Shown here one piece after another: positions 8,697 to 17,266 of a stretch of 64,000 bases of DNA. Each line of letters starts with the position of its first letter. The stretch's first letter is position 1. Origin of the DNA: Labilibaculum manganireducens. Its GTDB lineage: Bacteria; Bacteroidota; Bacteroidia; Bacteroidales; Marinifilaceae. The notes below the pieces were generated by a model. That model was not told the DNA's origin. It did no database searches and saw only the letters and a program-made list of their open reading frames with translations. Made by a program: the position numbers and the translations under genes. The stretch covers positions 62,001 to 126,000 of the forward strand of contig NZ_MVDE01000010.1 in assembly GCF_002843385.1 (NCBI RefSeq), read 5' to 3'.

Positions 8697-9215
8697 ATGA
8701 AAATTCAGATTCGACCGGAAAACAAGAATGATTACAAAACGATATCCATGATTAACGACATGGCATTTGGTAGAGAAGCTGAAGGATTATTAGTTGAAAA
8801 ACTTCGAAAAAACAAAAAGTTCATCAAAGATCTTTCCCTAGTTGCTTGCATGGGAAATGAAATAGTTGGTCATATTTTATTCTTTCCAATCGAAATTAAA
8901 TCTGAGAATAACACATTTGATTCTTTAGCCTTGGCACCCATGTCGGTAATACCTGAATTGCAAGGATTAGGAATTGGGTCACAATTGGTAGAGAATGGAT
9001 TGGCAAAGGCAAAAAAAATGGGGCACCAATCTGTAATTGTATTGGGGCACGATAAATATTACCCTGAATTTGGTTTTACTCCAGCTTCCAAATTCAATAT
9101 CACATGTACTTTTGATGTGCCAAATGAAGTTTTTATGGCACTTGAATTGGAAAAAGACGCTCTAAAAACCGTTTCCGGATGTGTTGAATACCCAAAGGAA
9201 TTTAACGACCTGTAA
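8697..9215 (+). CDS. GNAT-family N-acetyltransferase (YhbS-like)
   Basis: 172 residues from the ATG at 8697; the longer frame from 8640 runs through the miaB terminator and is not credible. The acetyl-CoA binding motif V-x-x-x-x-Q-x-x-G-x-G is visible as VIPELQGLGIGSQLVE. HDKYYPEFGFTPAS is typical of the YhbS-type GNAT group. The substrate is unknown. It appears to be a single-gene unit between the miaB terminator and the tricorn-like gene. Confidence 0.85.
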   Translation: MKIQIRPENKNDYKTISMINDMAFGREAEGLLVEKLRKNKKFIKDLSLVACMGNEIVGHILFFPIEIKSENNTFDSLALAPMSVIPELQGLGIGSQLVENGLAKAKKMGHQSVIVLGHDKYYPEFGFTPASKFNITCTFDVPNEVFMALELEKDALKTVSGCVEYPKEFNDL

Positions 9216-9451
9216 ATCTCGAAATTTTCACTGTAATTATTTATTATAACTGCAGACAAGCAGTCCGAAAACGAACAGTACTTTGTTCACATCCGAACAA
9301 TAATAATTATCTACAGCACAACACCTTCAGCACAACCACACACACAATCAACAGCTTATTAGCTTTGGTACAAATTATGATACTACCATCGAATTAATAT
9401 TATTGTTCATGGAAAACCTATGTCCTAATTTTTAACACAATTCGACAAAAC

Positions 9452-12400
9452 ATGATTAAAAAGTTGTTTTTCATCACCACATTTTTAATTGCTCTTGCAC
9501 AAAGTCTTCTCGGTATGGATAATCCTCAATGGTTGAGGTATCCGTCAATCTCTCCGGATGGTCAAACTGTTGTTTTTGAATATGGCGGCGATTTATTTAC
9601 CATTTCTTCGGAAGGTGGTAATGCCACAGCACTAACCAGCAACCAGTCCTACGACTACCAACCTGTTTGGTCTCCCGACAGCAAAACTATCGCATTTGCT
9701 TCTGACCGATACGGGAATTTTGACATCTTCACAATACCTGTTGAAGGAGGAACTCCGAACAGAATTACATTTAATTCAAAAGGAGAAATACCATCTAGTT
9801 TTACGCCAGACGGACAAAACATACTATTTTCTTCAACAATTAGTGATGATTTCAAAAATGCAATGTTTCCGTCAGGCGTACTTCCTGAATTGTACAGTGT
9901 ACCTGTAAATGGCGGCAAAGTTTCACAGATACTTACTTCGCCGGCATTGGATGCAAAGTACAGTAAAAATATGGAGTACATATTATACCGTGACAGTAAA
10001 GGATATGAAGATCATTGGAGAAAGCATCATACCTCGGCAGTTACCAGAGACATTTGGTTGTATGATGTTTCAAATAAAAAACACAGCATGTTCTCAACAT
10101 TTGAAGGTGAGGATTTGTATCCTGTATTTAATGTATCAAATGATGAGATCTACTATCTAACAGAAAAATCAGGCAGTTTTAATGTTTGGAAAGCTCCTGT
10201 AAAAGATAAAACCCAACTGACTCAAATCAGTACATTTGAGAAACACCCGGTTCGTTTCTTAAGCATTTCTGACAGCAACAAACTTTGTTATTCCTGGAAT
10301 GGTGAAATTTATACTCAGGAAGAAGGAAAAGCTCCTGTAAAATTAGAAGTTGCTATTGCTATTGACAATAAAGAAAATGAAGTAAATTTTGAAAAACTAA
10401 GCAGTGGCGCTACCGAAATGAGCGTTTCTCCAAACGGAAAAGAAGTTGCTTTCATTGTACGTGGAGAAGTTTTCGTGACCTCTGTTGAATACGGAACTAC
10501 GAAACGAATTACCAACACTCCGGAACAGGAACGCTCGGTAAGCTTTAGTCCTGATGGAAAAGCTTTACTATATGCTTCGGAAAGAAACGGCAGCTGGAAT
10601 TTGTACCAAACCAAAATGACGAGGGAAGATGAAACTCAGTTTGCCAACTCTACCATTTTAAAAGAAGAGGCAGTTTTGGAAATTGCTGCAGAAACCTTTC
10701 AACCAAAATATTCTCCTGACGGCAAAGAAGTTGCTTTTTTGGAAGATCGCGTTATCCTAAAGGTAATCAACTTAGAATCGAAAAAAGTTAGAACGATACT
10801 AGGCAAAAAATGGAACTATTCTTATTCTGACGGAGATCAGCATTACGACTGGTCGCCTGACGGCAAATGGTTTCTTGTTAATATTTATCCTCACACTATT
10901 TTTATGCCTGACGCAGCAATGGTTGATGCTCAGGGAAATCAGAAGGTGATTAACCTTACTGAAAGCGGCTACAGCGATTCTGATGCCAAATGGTCATTAA
11001 AAGGAAATGCAATGATTTGGTTCACCGACAAACGTGGATACCGTAGTCATGGAAGCTGGGGCTCACAATCGGATGTTTACATTCAATTCTTTAACCAGAA
11101 AGCATTTGATGACTTCAAACTTTCAAAAGAAGAAAAAGAATTAAAAGAAGAAGCTGAAAAAGCTAAGAAAGAGGAAGATAAGGACGATGACAAAGACAAG
11201 AAAAAGGATAAAAAGGACAAAAAAGACAAAGACAAAGTTGAAGATTTAAACATTGAATTTTCAGGAATGGAAGATCGTCAGATTTGTTTAACCATCAATC
11301 CTTCCAAACTTTCTGATGCAATCCTGACTCCTGATGGGAAAAAATTATTTTACCTAAGTAAATTCGAAGGTGGATATGATCTTTGGGTAAACGATCTGGA
11401 AGAGAAAGAAACGAAAAAAGTTCTTGACTTAAAAGGCGGCGGTGGCGCTATGCAGTTCGACAAGGAAGCAAAAAACCTGTTTTTAATGTCAGGCAACAGC
11501 ATCATTAAAGTAGATGTTGCGACAAACAAACGAAAAGACATCAGCTACACTGCCGAGATGTATTTGGATAAAGCCAAAGAAAGAGAATATCTTTTTGAAC
11601 ATGTTTGGCGCACCATGTTAAGAAAATTTTATGATCCTGAAATGCATCAAGTTGACTGGGATTTTTACAAAAGTGAATACAAACGATTTTTACCTTATAT
11701 CAACAACAATCACGATTTTGCAGAAATGCTAAGTGAGTTATTGGGTGAGTTAAATGCTTCGCATACCGGTTCCGGTTATCGCGCCAACTCAAAAAATCCT
11801 GATCAAACAGCAGAATTAGGCGCCATCCTTGATTGGAATTACGAAGGTGACGGTTTGCGAATTGCCGAAATCATTGAAAAAGGGCCGCTGAATCAAGCCG
11901 ATTCAAAAATTATAGCTGGTACTATCATTGAAAAAATTGATGGGAATGTAATTTCGAAAAACGAAAGCTACTACCCATTATTAAACCACAAGGCAGGCAA
12001 AAAAGTACTACTAAGCCTTTACAATCCATACACGAAAGAACGTTGGGAAGAAACTGTAAAACCTGTTTCGAGCATTAACACACTGCTATACGAACGTTGG
12101 GTGAAAAAACGTCAGGAAGAATGCGAGCGCTTGTCGAACGGACGAATTGGATATGTTCATGTAAAAGGAATGGATTCGCAAAGCTACCGAAAAGTATATT
12201 CTGAAATTCTGGGTAAATATGGTACTTACGAAGCTATTATTGTTGATACAAGATTTAATGGCGGAGGCTGGCTGCACGACGATTTAGCAACTCTGCTTAG
12301 TGGTAAAGTGTACTCTACCCTTTCACCCAGAGGACAGGATTTTGGAACAGAACCACTTTCCAAGTGGAAAAAACCATCTGCTGTTTTAATTAGTGAGAGT

Positions 12401-12700
12401 AATTATTCTGATGCCTGTGCATTTCCATATGTGTACAAAACATTAAAAATCGGGAAACTGGTTGGGATGCCTGTTCCCGGCACTATGACTGCTGTATGGT
12501 GGGAAACTCTTCAGGATCCGACTTTATATTTCGGTATGCCAATGGTTGGAGTAAAAGACACCAAAGGAAAATACATTGAAAATCACCAAATAGAACCGGA
12601 TATTAAAGTTAGAAATGACTACGAAGTTGTAACCAAAGGTGATGATCAGCAGCTTAAAAAAGCAGTTGAGTCTTTATTAAAAGAAATTGATGAAAAATAG
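9452..12700 (+). CDS. Exported tricorn-like S41 peptidase
   Basis: 1082 residues with a signal peptide (MIKKLFFITTFLIALAQSLLG). TolB/WD-like beta-propeller repeats follow (SPDGQTVVFEYGG, SPDSKTIAFASD, SPDGKEVAFLEDR), then a very Lys/Asp-rich linker near residues 560-595. A PDZ-like region comes next, and a C-terminal S41 protease core. Likely catalytic residues are His771 (NASHTGSG) and Ser986 (SNYSDACAFPY). Tricorn proteases cut oligopeptides; this exported form probably degrades peptides in the periplasm or outside the cell. The following gene encodes an S9 peptidase, suggesting a peptide-use locus. Confidence 0.9.
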   Translation: MIKKLFFITTFLIALAQSLLGMDNPQWLRYPSISPDGQTVVFEYGGDLFTISSEGGNATALTSNQSYDYQPVWSPDSKTIAFASDRYGNFDIFTIPVEGGTPNRITFNSKGEIPSSFTPDGQNILFSSTISDDFKNAMFPSGVLPELYSVPVNGGKVSQILTSPALDAKYSKNMEYILYRDSKGYEDHWRKHHTSAVTRDIWLYDVSNKKHSMFSTFEGEDLYPVFNVSNDEIYYLTEKSGSFNVWKAPVKDKTQLTQISTFEKHPVRFLSISDSNKLCYSWNGEIYTQEEGKAPVKLEVAIAIDNKENEVNFEKLSSGATEMSVSPNGKEVAFIVRGEVFVTSVEYGTTKRITNTPEQERSVSFSPDGKALLYASERNGSWNLYQTKMTREDETQFANSTILKEEAVLEIAAETFQPKYSPDGKEVAFLEDRVILKVINLESKKVRTILGKKWNYSYSDGDQHYDWSPDGKWFLVNIYPHTIFMPDAAMVDAQGNQKVINLTESGYSDSDAKWSLKGNAMIWFTDKRGYRSHGSWGSQSDVYIQFFNQKAFDDFKLSKEEKELKEEAEKAKKEEDKDDDKDKKKDKKDKKDKDKVEDLNIEFSGMEDRQICLTINPSKLSDAILTPDGKKLFYLSKFEGGYDLWVNDLEEKETKKVLDLKGGGGAMQFDKEAKNLFLMSGNSIIKVDVATNKRKDISYTAEMYLDKAKEREYLFEHVWRTMLRKFYDPEMHQVDWDFYKSEYKRFLPYINNNHDFAEMLSELLGELNASHTGSGYRANSKNPDQTAELGAILDWNYEGDGLRIAEIIEKGPLNQADSKIIAGTIIEKIDGNVISKNESYYPLLNHKAGKKVLLSLYNPYTKERWEETVKPVSSINTLLYERWVKKRQEECERLSNGRIGYVHVKGMDSQSYRKVYSEILGKYGTYEAIIVDTRFNGGGWLHDDLATLLSGKVYSTLSPRGQDFGTEPLSKWKKPSAVLISESNYSDACAFPYVYKTLKIGKLVGMPVPGTMTAVWWETLQDPTLYFGMPMVGVKDTKGKYIENHQIEPDIKVRNDYEVVTKGDDQQLKKAVESLLKEIDEK

Positions 12701-12717
12701 TCTGTAAAATCAATGAA

Positions 12718-12762
12718 CCTGCAATCAAACACTTCTTCCTGATGGAAGAAGTGTTCTGCAGG
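12718..12762 (+). terminator. Long hairpin after the tricorn-like gene
   Basis: A perfect 12-bp stem (AACACTTCTTCC at 12728-12739 with its complement at 12744-12755) has a TGAT loop. An outer CCTGCA/TGCAGG pair extends it. No T run follows, so it may stabilise the mRNA 3' end or act as a weak terminator. Confidence 0.5.
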
Positions 12763-13037
12763 CAAAAGACATCTCACGAACGAACAAACAGCTCACAAAT
12801 GGAATCAGGTTTAAAATGTATTAAATACGATTAACAACTAAGAACTACATATTCTGAATAAACTGAACCATTAAGTGTAAATGAGACGAAGCTCATCCCT
12901 CCTTTGATCACCTCAAATGAATTGAGTTTCGATCTCATTTTACTGGTATGGTTTTTGTTGATTAACAATGTTAAATAAAATTTTAAGAGATATTCCTGAC
13001 CGCTTTTATTAACCTACTGGCAAACGGAATTATAGGG
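12763..13037. other. Intergenic stretch without a gene
   Basis: Noncoding spacer between the two peptidase genes. It holds an imperfect inverted repeat (AAATGAGA near 12878 with TCTCATTT near 12935, extended by GAAGCTCAT/ATTGAGTTTC). I find no TAnnTTTG promoter and no coding frame. Confidence 0.4.
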
Positions 13038-13126
13038 GTCTGTTCTCCTACTTTTTTCAAAACCTGAACAGACATAATTTGCCGAAAATAACACGGAATA
13101 GGGGCCGTTGCTATTTTCGGTTTTTT
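13038..13126 (+). ncRNA. Candidate structured RNA or attenuator before the S9 peptidase gene
   Basis: Two hairpins in series: a perfect 8-bp stem (GTCTGTTC at 13038-13045 with GAACAGAC at 13066-13073), then a terminator-like stem (CCGAAAATA at 13082-13090 with TATTTTCGG at 13112-13120, plus inner ACGG/CCGT). TTTTTT follows at 13121-13126. A terminator 138 bases before a start codon and 320 bases after the previous stop does not serve either gene in the ordinary way. It could end a small RNA or attenuate the S9 gene. No clear promoter was found, so the type is uncertain. Confidence 0.4.
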
Positions 13127-13264
13127 ATTTACAACATCTTAAAAAACAGTCTTGGAATATTTTAGAACAATCAACTTTATTGTTAGCTTAACAAGCTGAT
13201 GATCTAAAGTAATAACAAACAAAACAACTATACATAAAAATTCATCGAAAATAAAAATTCTATT

Positions 13265-15685
13265 ATGAAACGATTCATTTATCTGGCTTTACTCCTTGGC
13301 TTTTCAAGTGCGAATGCTCAGGAGAACATAACTTATCAGAAGCCTTCCTCTGAGATCTTAGATTTAGTTGATGTGAAGGTTGCCCCATCGGTACTTATTG
13401 ATGAAAGTAAAGATTTTATGGTTTTACGATATCGTGATTCGTATAAAACCATTGCTGAACTTTCTGAAGTTGAGTTGCGTCTGGGTGGTTTACGAATCAA
13501 CCCAAAAACAAATATCGGTAGTAGAACAAACTATTACAACGATCTGAAATTAATTAATTTAAAAGAAACAAATACGAGTCCAAAACCCGTAACAGGATTA
13601 CCGGAAAATCCTCGTTTAGCTAATTTCAAATGGTCACCCGATCAGAAAATGATCGCTTTCACTAATACAAGCCAAGATGGTGTTGAAATTTGGGTTTTGG
13701 ATCTTAAAAAGGCTGTTGCTGCAAAATTAACAGAAGCCAATGTTAATGCCAATATGGGCGATGTAATTAACTGGTTCGAAGACAGTAAATCCTTATTGGT
13801 GAAAATGATTTCTGAAGACAAAAAAGAACTCATCGATACAAAAAACAGTATTCCAACCGGACCAACAATATCTGTTAATGAAGGAAGTAAAGCTCAAAAC
13901 AGAACCTATCAGGATTTGCTGAAAAACAAAAATGACGAATACAATTTTGAACAATTGGCACTTTCGGATCTTTACAAAATATCCCTTAACGGAGATAAAG
14001 AAAAATGGTTAGGTGCAGCAATGTTTGAAAGTATTACCTTTTCTCCTGATGGAAACTATGTAATGCTAACCACAATCGAAAAACCATTTTCCTATCTGGT
14101 TCCCTACTCAAGATTCCCATTTAAAACCACAATATATTCGAGCCAAGGCGAAATGGTGCAAACAGTTTTGGAAGTGCCTTTGATTGAAGAACTGCCAAAA
14201 GGATTTATGGCAATAAGAACCGGAAGAAGAGATTTGAATTGGCGAGATGATAAACCCGCCACTTTAATTTATACTGAAGCTCTTGATGACGGAGATCCTG
14301 AAAATAAAGTGGATTTTAGAGATGAAGTATTTGAACTGGATGCTCCATTTAACGGCACGCCAAAAAGTATCTTAAAAACGATCAATCGATTCTATACTAT
14401 TGACTGGGGCAACGACAATATTGCAATTGCCATGGATTACTGGTGGAATACCAGAAATATAAAAACCTACATGTTTAATCCATCGGATGCCAGTCAGAAA
14501 CCCAAAATAATTTCGGATCGAAACTATCAGGACAAATACAATGATCCGGGAAACTTTGTACATAAAAGAAACAAATTCGGAAACTATGTACTGGCTTTAG
14601 ATGGTGATAATGCATTCTTAATAGGAGATGGTTACAGTGAAAAAGGGCAATATCCCTTTGTTGATCAGTTAAATTTGAAGACCGAAAAAACCGAACGCCT
14701 GTATCAATCAACTTACGAAGACAAAATTGAAGACATTCAGGATTTTAATTCTCTAAACAAAAAGTTATTGGTGCGTATTGAATCTAAAACCGAATATCCT
14801 AATTATTATTTTAGAGATATCGATAAAAATAAGCTAAAGCAGCTTACCAATTTCGAGAATCCTTTTAAAAGCATCCAAAACGTGCACAAAGAAGTTTTAA
14901 ACTACAAACGCGAAGATGGTTTGGAACTATCCGGAACGTTATATCTTCCTGTAGGTTATGATGTAAATAAAAAAGAAAAAATGCCAATGATTTTATGGGC
15001 TTACCCAAAGGAATTTAAAGACAAAACAAGTGCTTCTCAAAACACTCAAAATCCAAACGAGTTTACCTATCCATATTGGGCATCGCCAATATACTGGGTA
15101 ACTAAGGGTTATGTTGTTTTAGATGATGCCTCATTCCCTATTATTGGTGAAGGTGAAACAGAACCAAACGATTCTTTCTGTAAGCAACTGGTTTCAAATG
15201 CCAAGGCCGCAATTGATGCGGTTGATTCTTTGGGCTATATCGATAGAAATAAAGTTGCCGTTGGCGGACATAGTTATGGTGCTTTTATGGTGGCCAATCT
15301 ATTAAGCCATTCCGATTTGTTTGCTGCCGGAATTGCCCGAAGCGGTGCCTACAACAGAACATTAACACCATTTGGCTTTCAGAGCGAAGAACGCTCATAC
15401 TGGGACGCCCCTGAAGTGTACTACAAAATGTCGCCTTTTATGCATGCCGACGAAATGAAAACTCCTTTGCTGTTAATTCATGGCGAAGCAGATAACAATT
15501 CAGGAACTTACCCAATGCAAAGTGAGCGGTATTTTAACGCACTAAAAGGATTGGGAGCTAACGTTCGCTTGGTAATTTTCCCAAAAGAAAGTCATAGCTA
15601 CAGAGCCAAAGAGAGTATCCTTCATATGTTGTGGGAACAAGATCAGTGGCTTGAGAAATACGTTAAAAACAGAAAAATGGAATAA
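13265..15685 (+). CDS. Exported S9 (prolyl oligopeptidase family) serine peptidase
   Basis: 806 residues starting with a signal peptide ending SSANAQ. An N-terminal beta-propeller precedes a C-terminal alpha/beta-hydrolase domain. The nucleophile is Ser670 in GGHSYGAFM, with probable partners Asp743 (HGEADNNSGT) and His777 (PKESHSYR). The family cleaves peptides from oligopeptide substrates, and the Bacteroidetes members include dipeptidyl peptidases and glutamyl endopeptidase-like enzymes. I cannot fix the specificity from sequence. It follows the tricorn-like gene but has a separate leader with a terminator-like hairpin. Confidence 0.9.
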   Translation: MKRFIYLALLLGFSSANAQENITYQKPSSEILDLVDVKVAPSVLIDESKDFMVLRYRDSYKTIAELSEVELRLGGLRINPKTNIGSRTNYYNDLKLINLKETNTSPKPVTGLPENPRLANFKWSPDQKMIAFTNTSQDGVEIWVLDLKKAVAAKLTEANVNANMGDVINWFEDSKSLLVKMISEDKKELIDTKNSIPTGPTISVNEGSKAQNRTYQDLLKNKNDEYNFEQLALSDLYKISLNGDKEKWLGAAMFESITFSPDGNYVMLTTIEKPFSYLVPYSRFPFKTTIYSSQGEMVQTVLEVPLIEELPKGFMAIRTGRRDLNWRDDKPATLIYTEALDDGDPENKVDFRDEVFELDAPFNGTPKSILKTINRFYTIDWGNDNIAIAMDYWWNTRNIKTYMFNPSDASQKPKIISDRNYQDKYNDPGNFVHKRNKFGNYVLALDGDNAFLIGDGYSEKGQYPFVDQLNLKTEKTERLYQSTYEDKIEDIQDFNSLNKKLLVRIESKTEYPNYYFRDIDKNKLKQLTNFENPFKSIQNVHKEVLNYKREDGLELSGTLYLPVGYDVNKKEKMPMILWAYPKEFKDKTSASQNTQNPNEFTYPYWASPIYWVTKGYVVLDDASFPIIGEGETEPNDSFCKQLVSNAKAAIDAVDSLGYIDRNKVAVGGHSYGAFMVANLLSHSDLFAAGIARSGAYNRTLTPFGFQSEERSYWDAPEVYYKMSPFMHADEMKTPLLLIHGEADNNSGTYPMQSERYFNALKGLGANVRLVIFPKESHSYRAKESILHMLWEQDQWLEKYVKNRKME

Positions 15686-15713
15686 GTCTGCAAGTTTCAA
15701 TTTTATACAAGAA

Positions 15714-15749
15714 GGGAATTCATTAGTAAAGATGAATTCCCTTTTTTTT
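15714..15749 (+). terminator. Terminator of the S9 peptidase gene
   Basis: A perfect 10-bp stem (GGGAATTCAT at 15714-15723 with ATGAATTCCC at 15732-15741) is followed by eight T. Confidence 0.9.
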
Positions 15750-15819
15750 AATGGGAAGCTGCACTTTAAATCTCATTTGTCTTTCGTAATTTTGATTTCC
15801 AAATACAACAAACGACAAC

Positions 15820-16401
15820 ATGAATTTCGAAATTAGTAGGACTGAAGACTTCAATACAATTAATTGGTCGGGCGGAACAAGTACTCAACTTTATATTTAC
15901 CCTGCAAAATCAGATTACCAGCAAAGAGATTTTGCTTTTAGACTAAGCACAGCCACGGTAGAAGTTGAGAAATCCGATTTTACTTCCCTACCCGGTGTAT
16001 CCCGAAAAATCATGATTTTAGATGGCGCGATTGAGATCATTCACAAAAATCGTTACAGCAAAAAGCTTGGCAAATTCGATACAGACAGCTTTGAAGGAGT
16101 GTGGAAAACCTCATCGATTGGAAAATGCATTGACTTTAATTTGATGACACGCGGCACTGCAAAAGGAGAAATCACTGCTCTTTCTATTGAAAAGAAACAG
16201 ATTGTAAATTTACCTCTTGAAAAAGAAACGGATTTCCTGATTGGATATATTTTCTCAGGTGAAATTAGTCTGACTATAAATCAGAAAATTCATCAGCTGC
16301 AACAAGGAAACCTCTTGGTGATTACTCAGTTTGGCAGTGCAAACCTGCAACTAACAGGAAGTAGAGATAGTGAGGTGATCCTCTCGAAAATCACCATTTA
16401 A
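15820..16401 (+). CDS. HutD/Ves-family cupin protein
   Basis: 193 residues from the ATG at 15820. Family features are INWSGGTSTQLYIYP near residue 13, FAFRLSTATVE (where an Arg-Leu-Ser block is typical), SLPGVSRKIMILDG, and DFNLMTRG near residue 109. HutD proteins have a bicupin fold and are often linked to histidine utilisation, but their biochemical role is not settled. No hut gene lies in this window. It converges with the LytTR regulator gene, with 19 bases between stops and no visible terminator. Confidence 0.8.
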   Translation: MNFEISRTEDFNTINWSGGTSTQLYIYPAKSDYQQRDFAFRLSTATVEVEKSDFTSLPGVSRKIMILDGAIEIIHKNRYSKKLGKFDTDSFEGVWKTSSIGKCIDFNLMTRGTAKGEITALSIEKKQIVNLPLEKETDFLIGYIFSGEISLTINQKIHQLQQGNLLVITQFGSANLQLTGSRDSEVILSKITI

Positions 16402-16420
16402 AATTTCGGCTTGTCAGATA

Positions 16421-17260
16421 TTACTCGAGCATCCTTTTCCACAGGTGAGCAATACTTCGCAAAACTTTTGATCCGTTATTATTTTGCTGAGTAAAAGTAT
16501 CTTTAAAGCTTTTCCCAAAACGCTTTGAGGCAAACAAAATAGTGCCATCGTTAAGAGTTAATTGCAGTTCCTTATGATTGTAACGCACAATGTAATCTTG
16601 ATTTACTAATAAGCTATTGCTTATGGGATAGAAATTATAATCTATCATCAGCATCTCTTTATAGTAACCCAAATTTCTGGTGGTAGTGAGTCGATTCCCA
16701 TTTCTTAAAAATACGTAGGCAATTACCCCATCGGCCTCGAGATATTTAATTTCATCGACAGTAACAAATTCGACAATACCATTGTGCAGGTGCAAAGCAA
16801 TTTTATTGGTTTTATTTATGTTACTGTCCCCAACCCGATCTAAAAGCAAGCTTATTTGTCGGTTGAAATATTGTGATTTTAATTTCTCGGTTGCCTTATT
16901 TACAGCAGTTATCAAATCCGTATCATCTAAAGGTTTGTAAAGAAAATCGAGAGCCGAATATTTAATGGCTCTAAGGGTAAACTCTTTTGCACTTTCGCCA
17001 GTTATAAAAATGATTTCGAAGTCGATTTTGCCTTCATCCGAAAGCATTCGCAAAAGATCAAAACCCGTTCCTTTAGGCAATTGAATATCTAGAAATATGA
17101 TATCGAAATGATTCGCTTTAATCTTTTCATAGGCATCATCAATACTAAATGCTTGTTGAATGTCTCTGATTAAAGGACACAATTTTTCGATTCTTTGTTT
17201 AATGTAGTTTGATGTATCTTCAACATCCTCAACTACCAATGTTGTATAAACTTCTTGCAT
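16421..17260 (-). CDS. LytTR-family response regulator
   Basis: 279 residues. An N-terminal receiver domain has phospho-acceptor Asp58 (FDIIFLDIQLPKGTG) and the acidic pair near residue 11. A C-terminal LytTR DNA-binding domain holds VDEIKYLEADGVIAYVFL and RNGNRLTTTRNLGYY. It starts 6 bases after the end of the histidine kinase gene, so both are one transcript and a cognate pair. LytTR proteins bind pairs of roughly 9-bp direct repeats about two helical turns apart. Such repeats occur on both sides of the spacer at 20253-20380. Confidence 0.93.
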   Translation of the reverse strand: MQEVYTTLVVEDVEDTSNYIKQRIEKLCPLIRDIQQAFSIDDAYEKIKANHFDIIFLDIQLPKGTGFDLLRMLSDEGKIDFEIIFITGESAKEFTLRAIKYSALDFLYKPLDDTDLITAVNKATEKLKSQYFNRQISLLLDRVGDSNINKTNKIALHLHNGIVEFVTVDEIKYLEADGVIAYVFLRNGNRLTTTRNLGYYKEMLMIDYNFYPISNSLLVNQDYIVRYNHKELQLTLNDGTILFASKRFGKSFKDTFTQQNNNGSKVLRSIAHLWKRMLE

Positions 17261-17266
17261 AACCTG

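Noticed and set aside
13038-13126. SRP RNA or 6S RNA
   Set aside because: The conserved SRP loop sequence is absent, and the long bubble-containing hairpin of 6S RNA cannot be drawn.
15651-15836. A 61-residue frame between the S9 and HutD genes
   Set aside because: It overlaps both neighbours' ends and the terminator, with no coding character.
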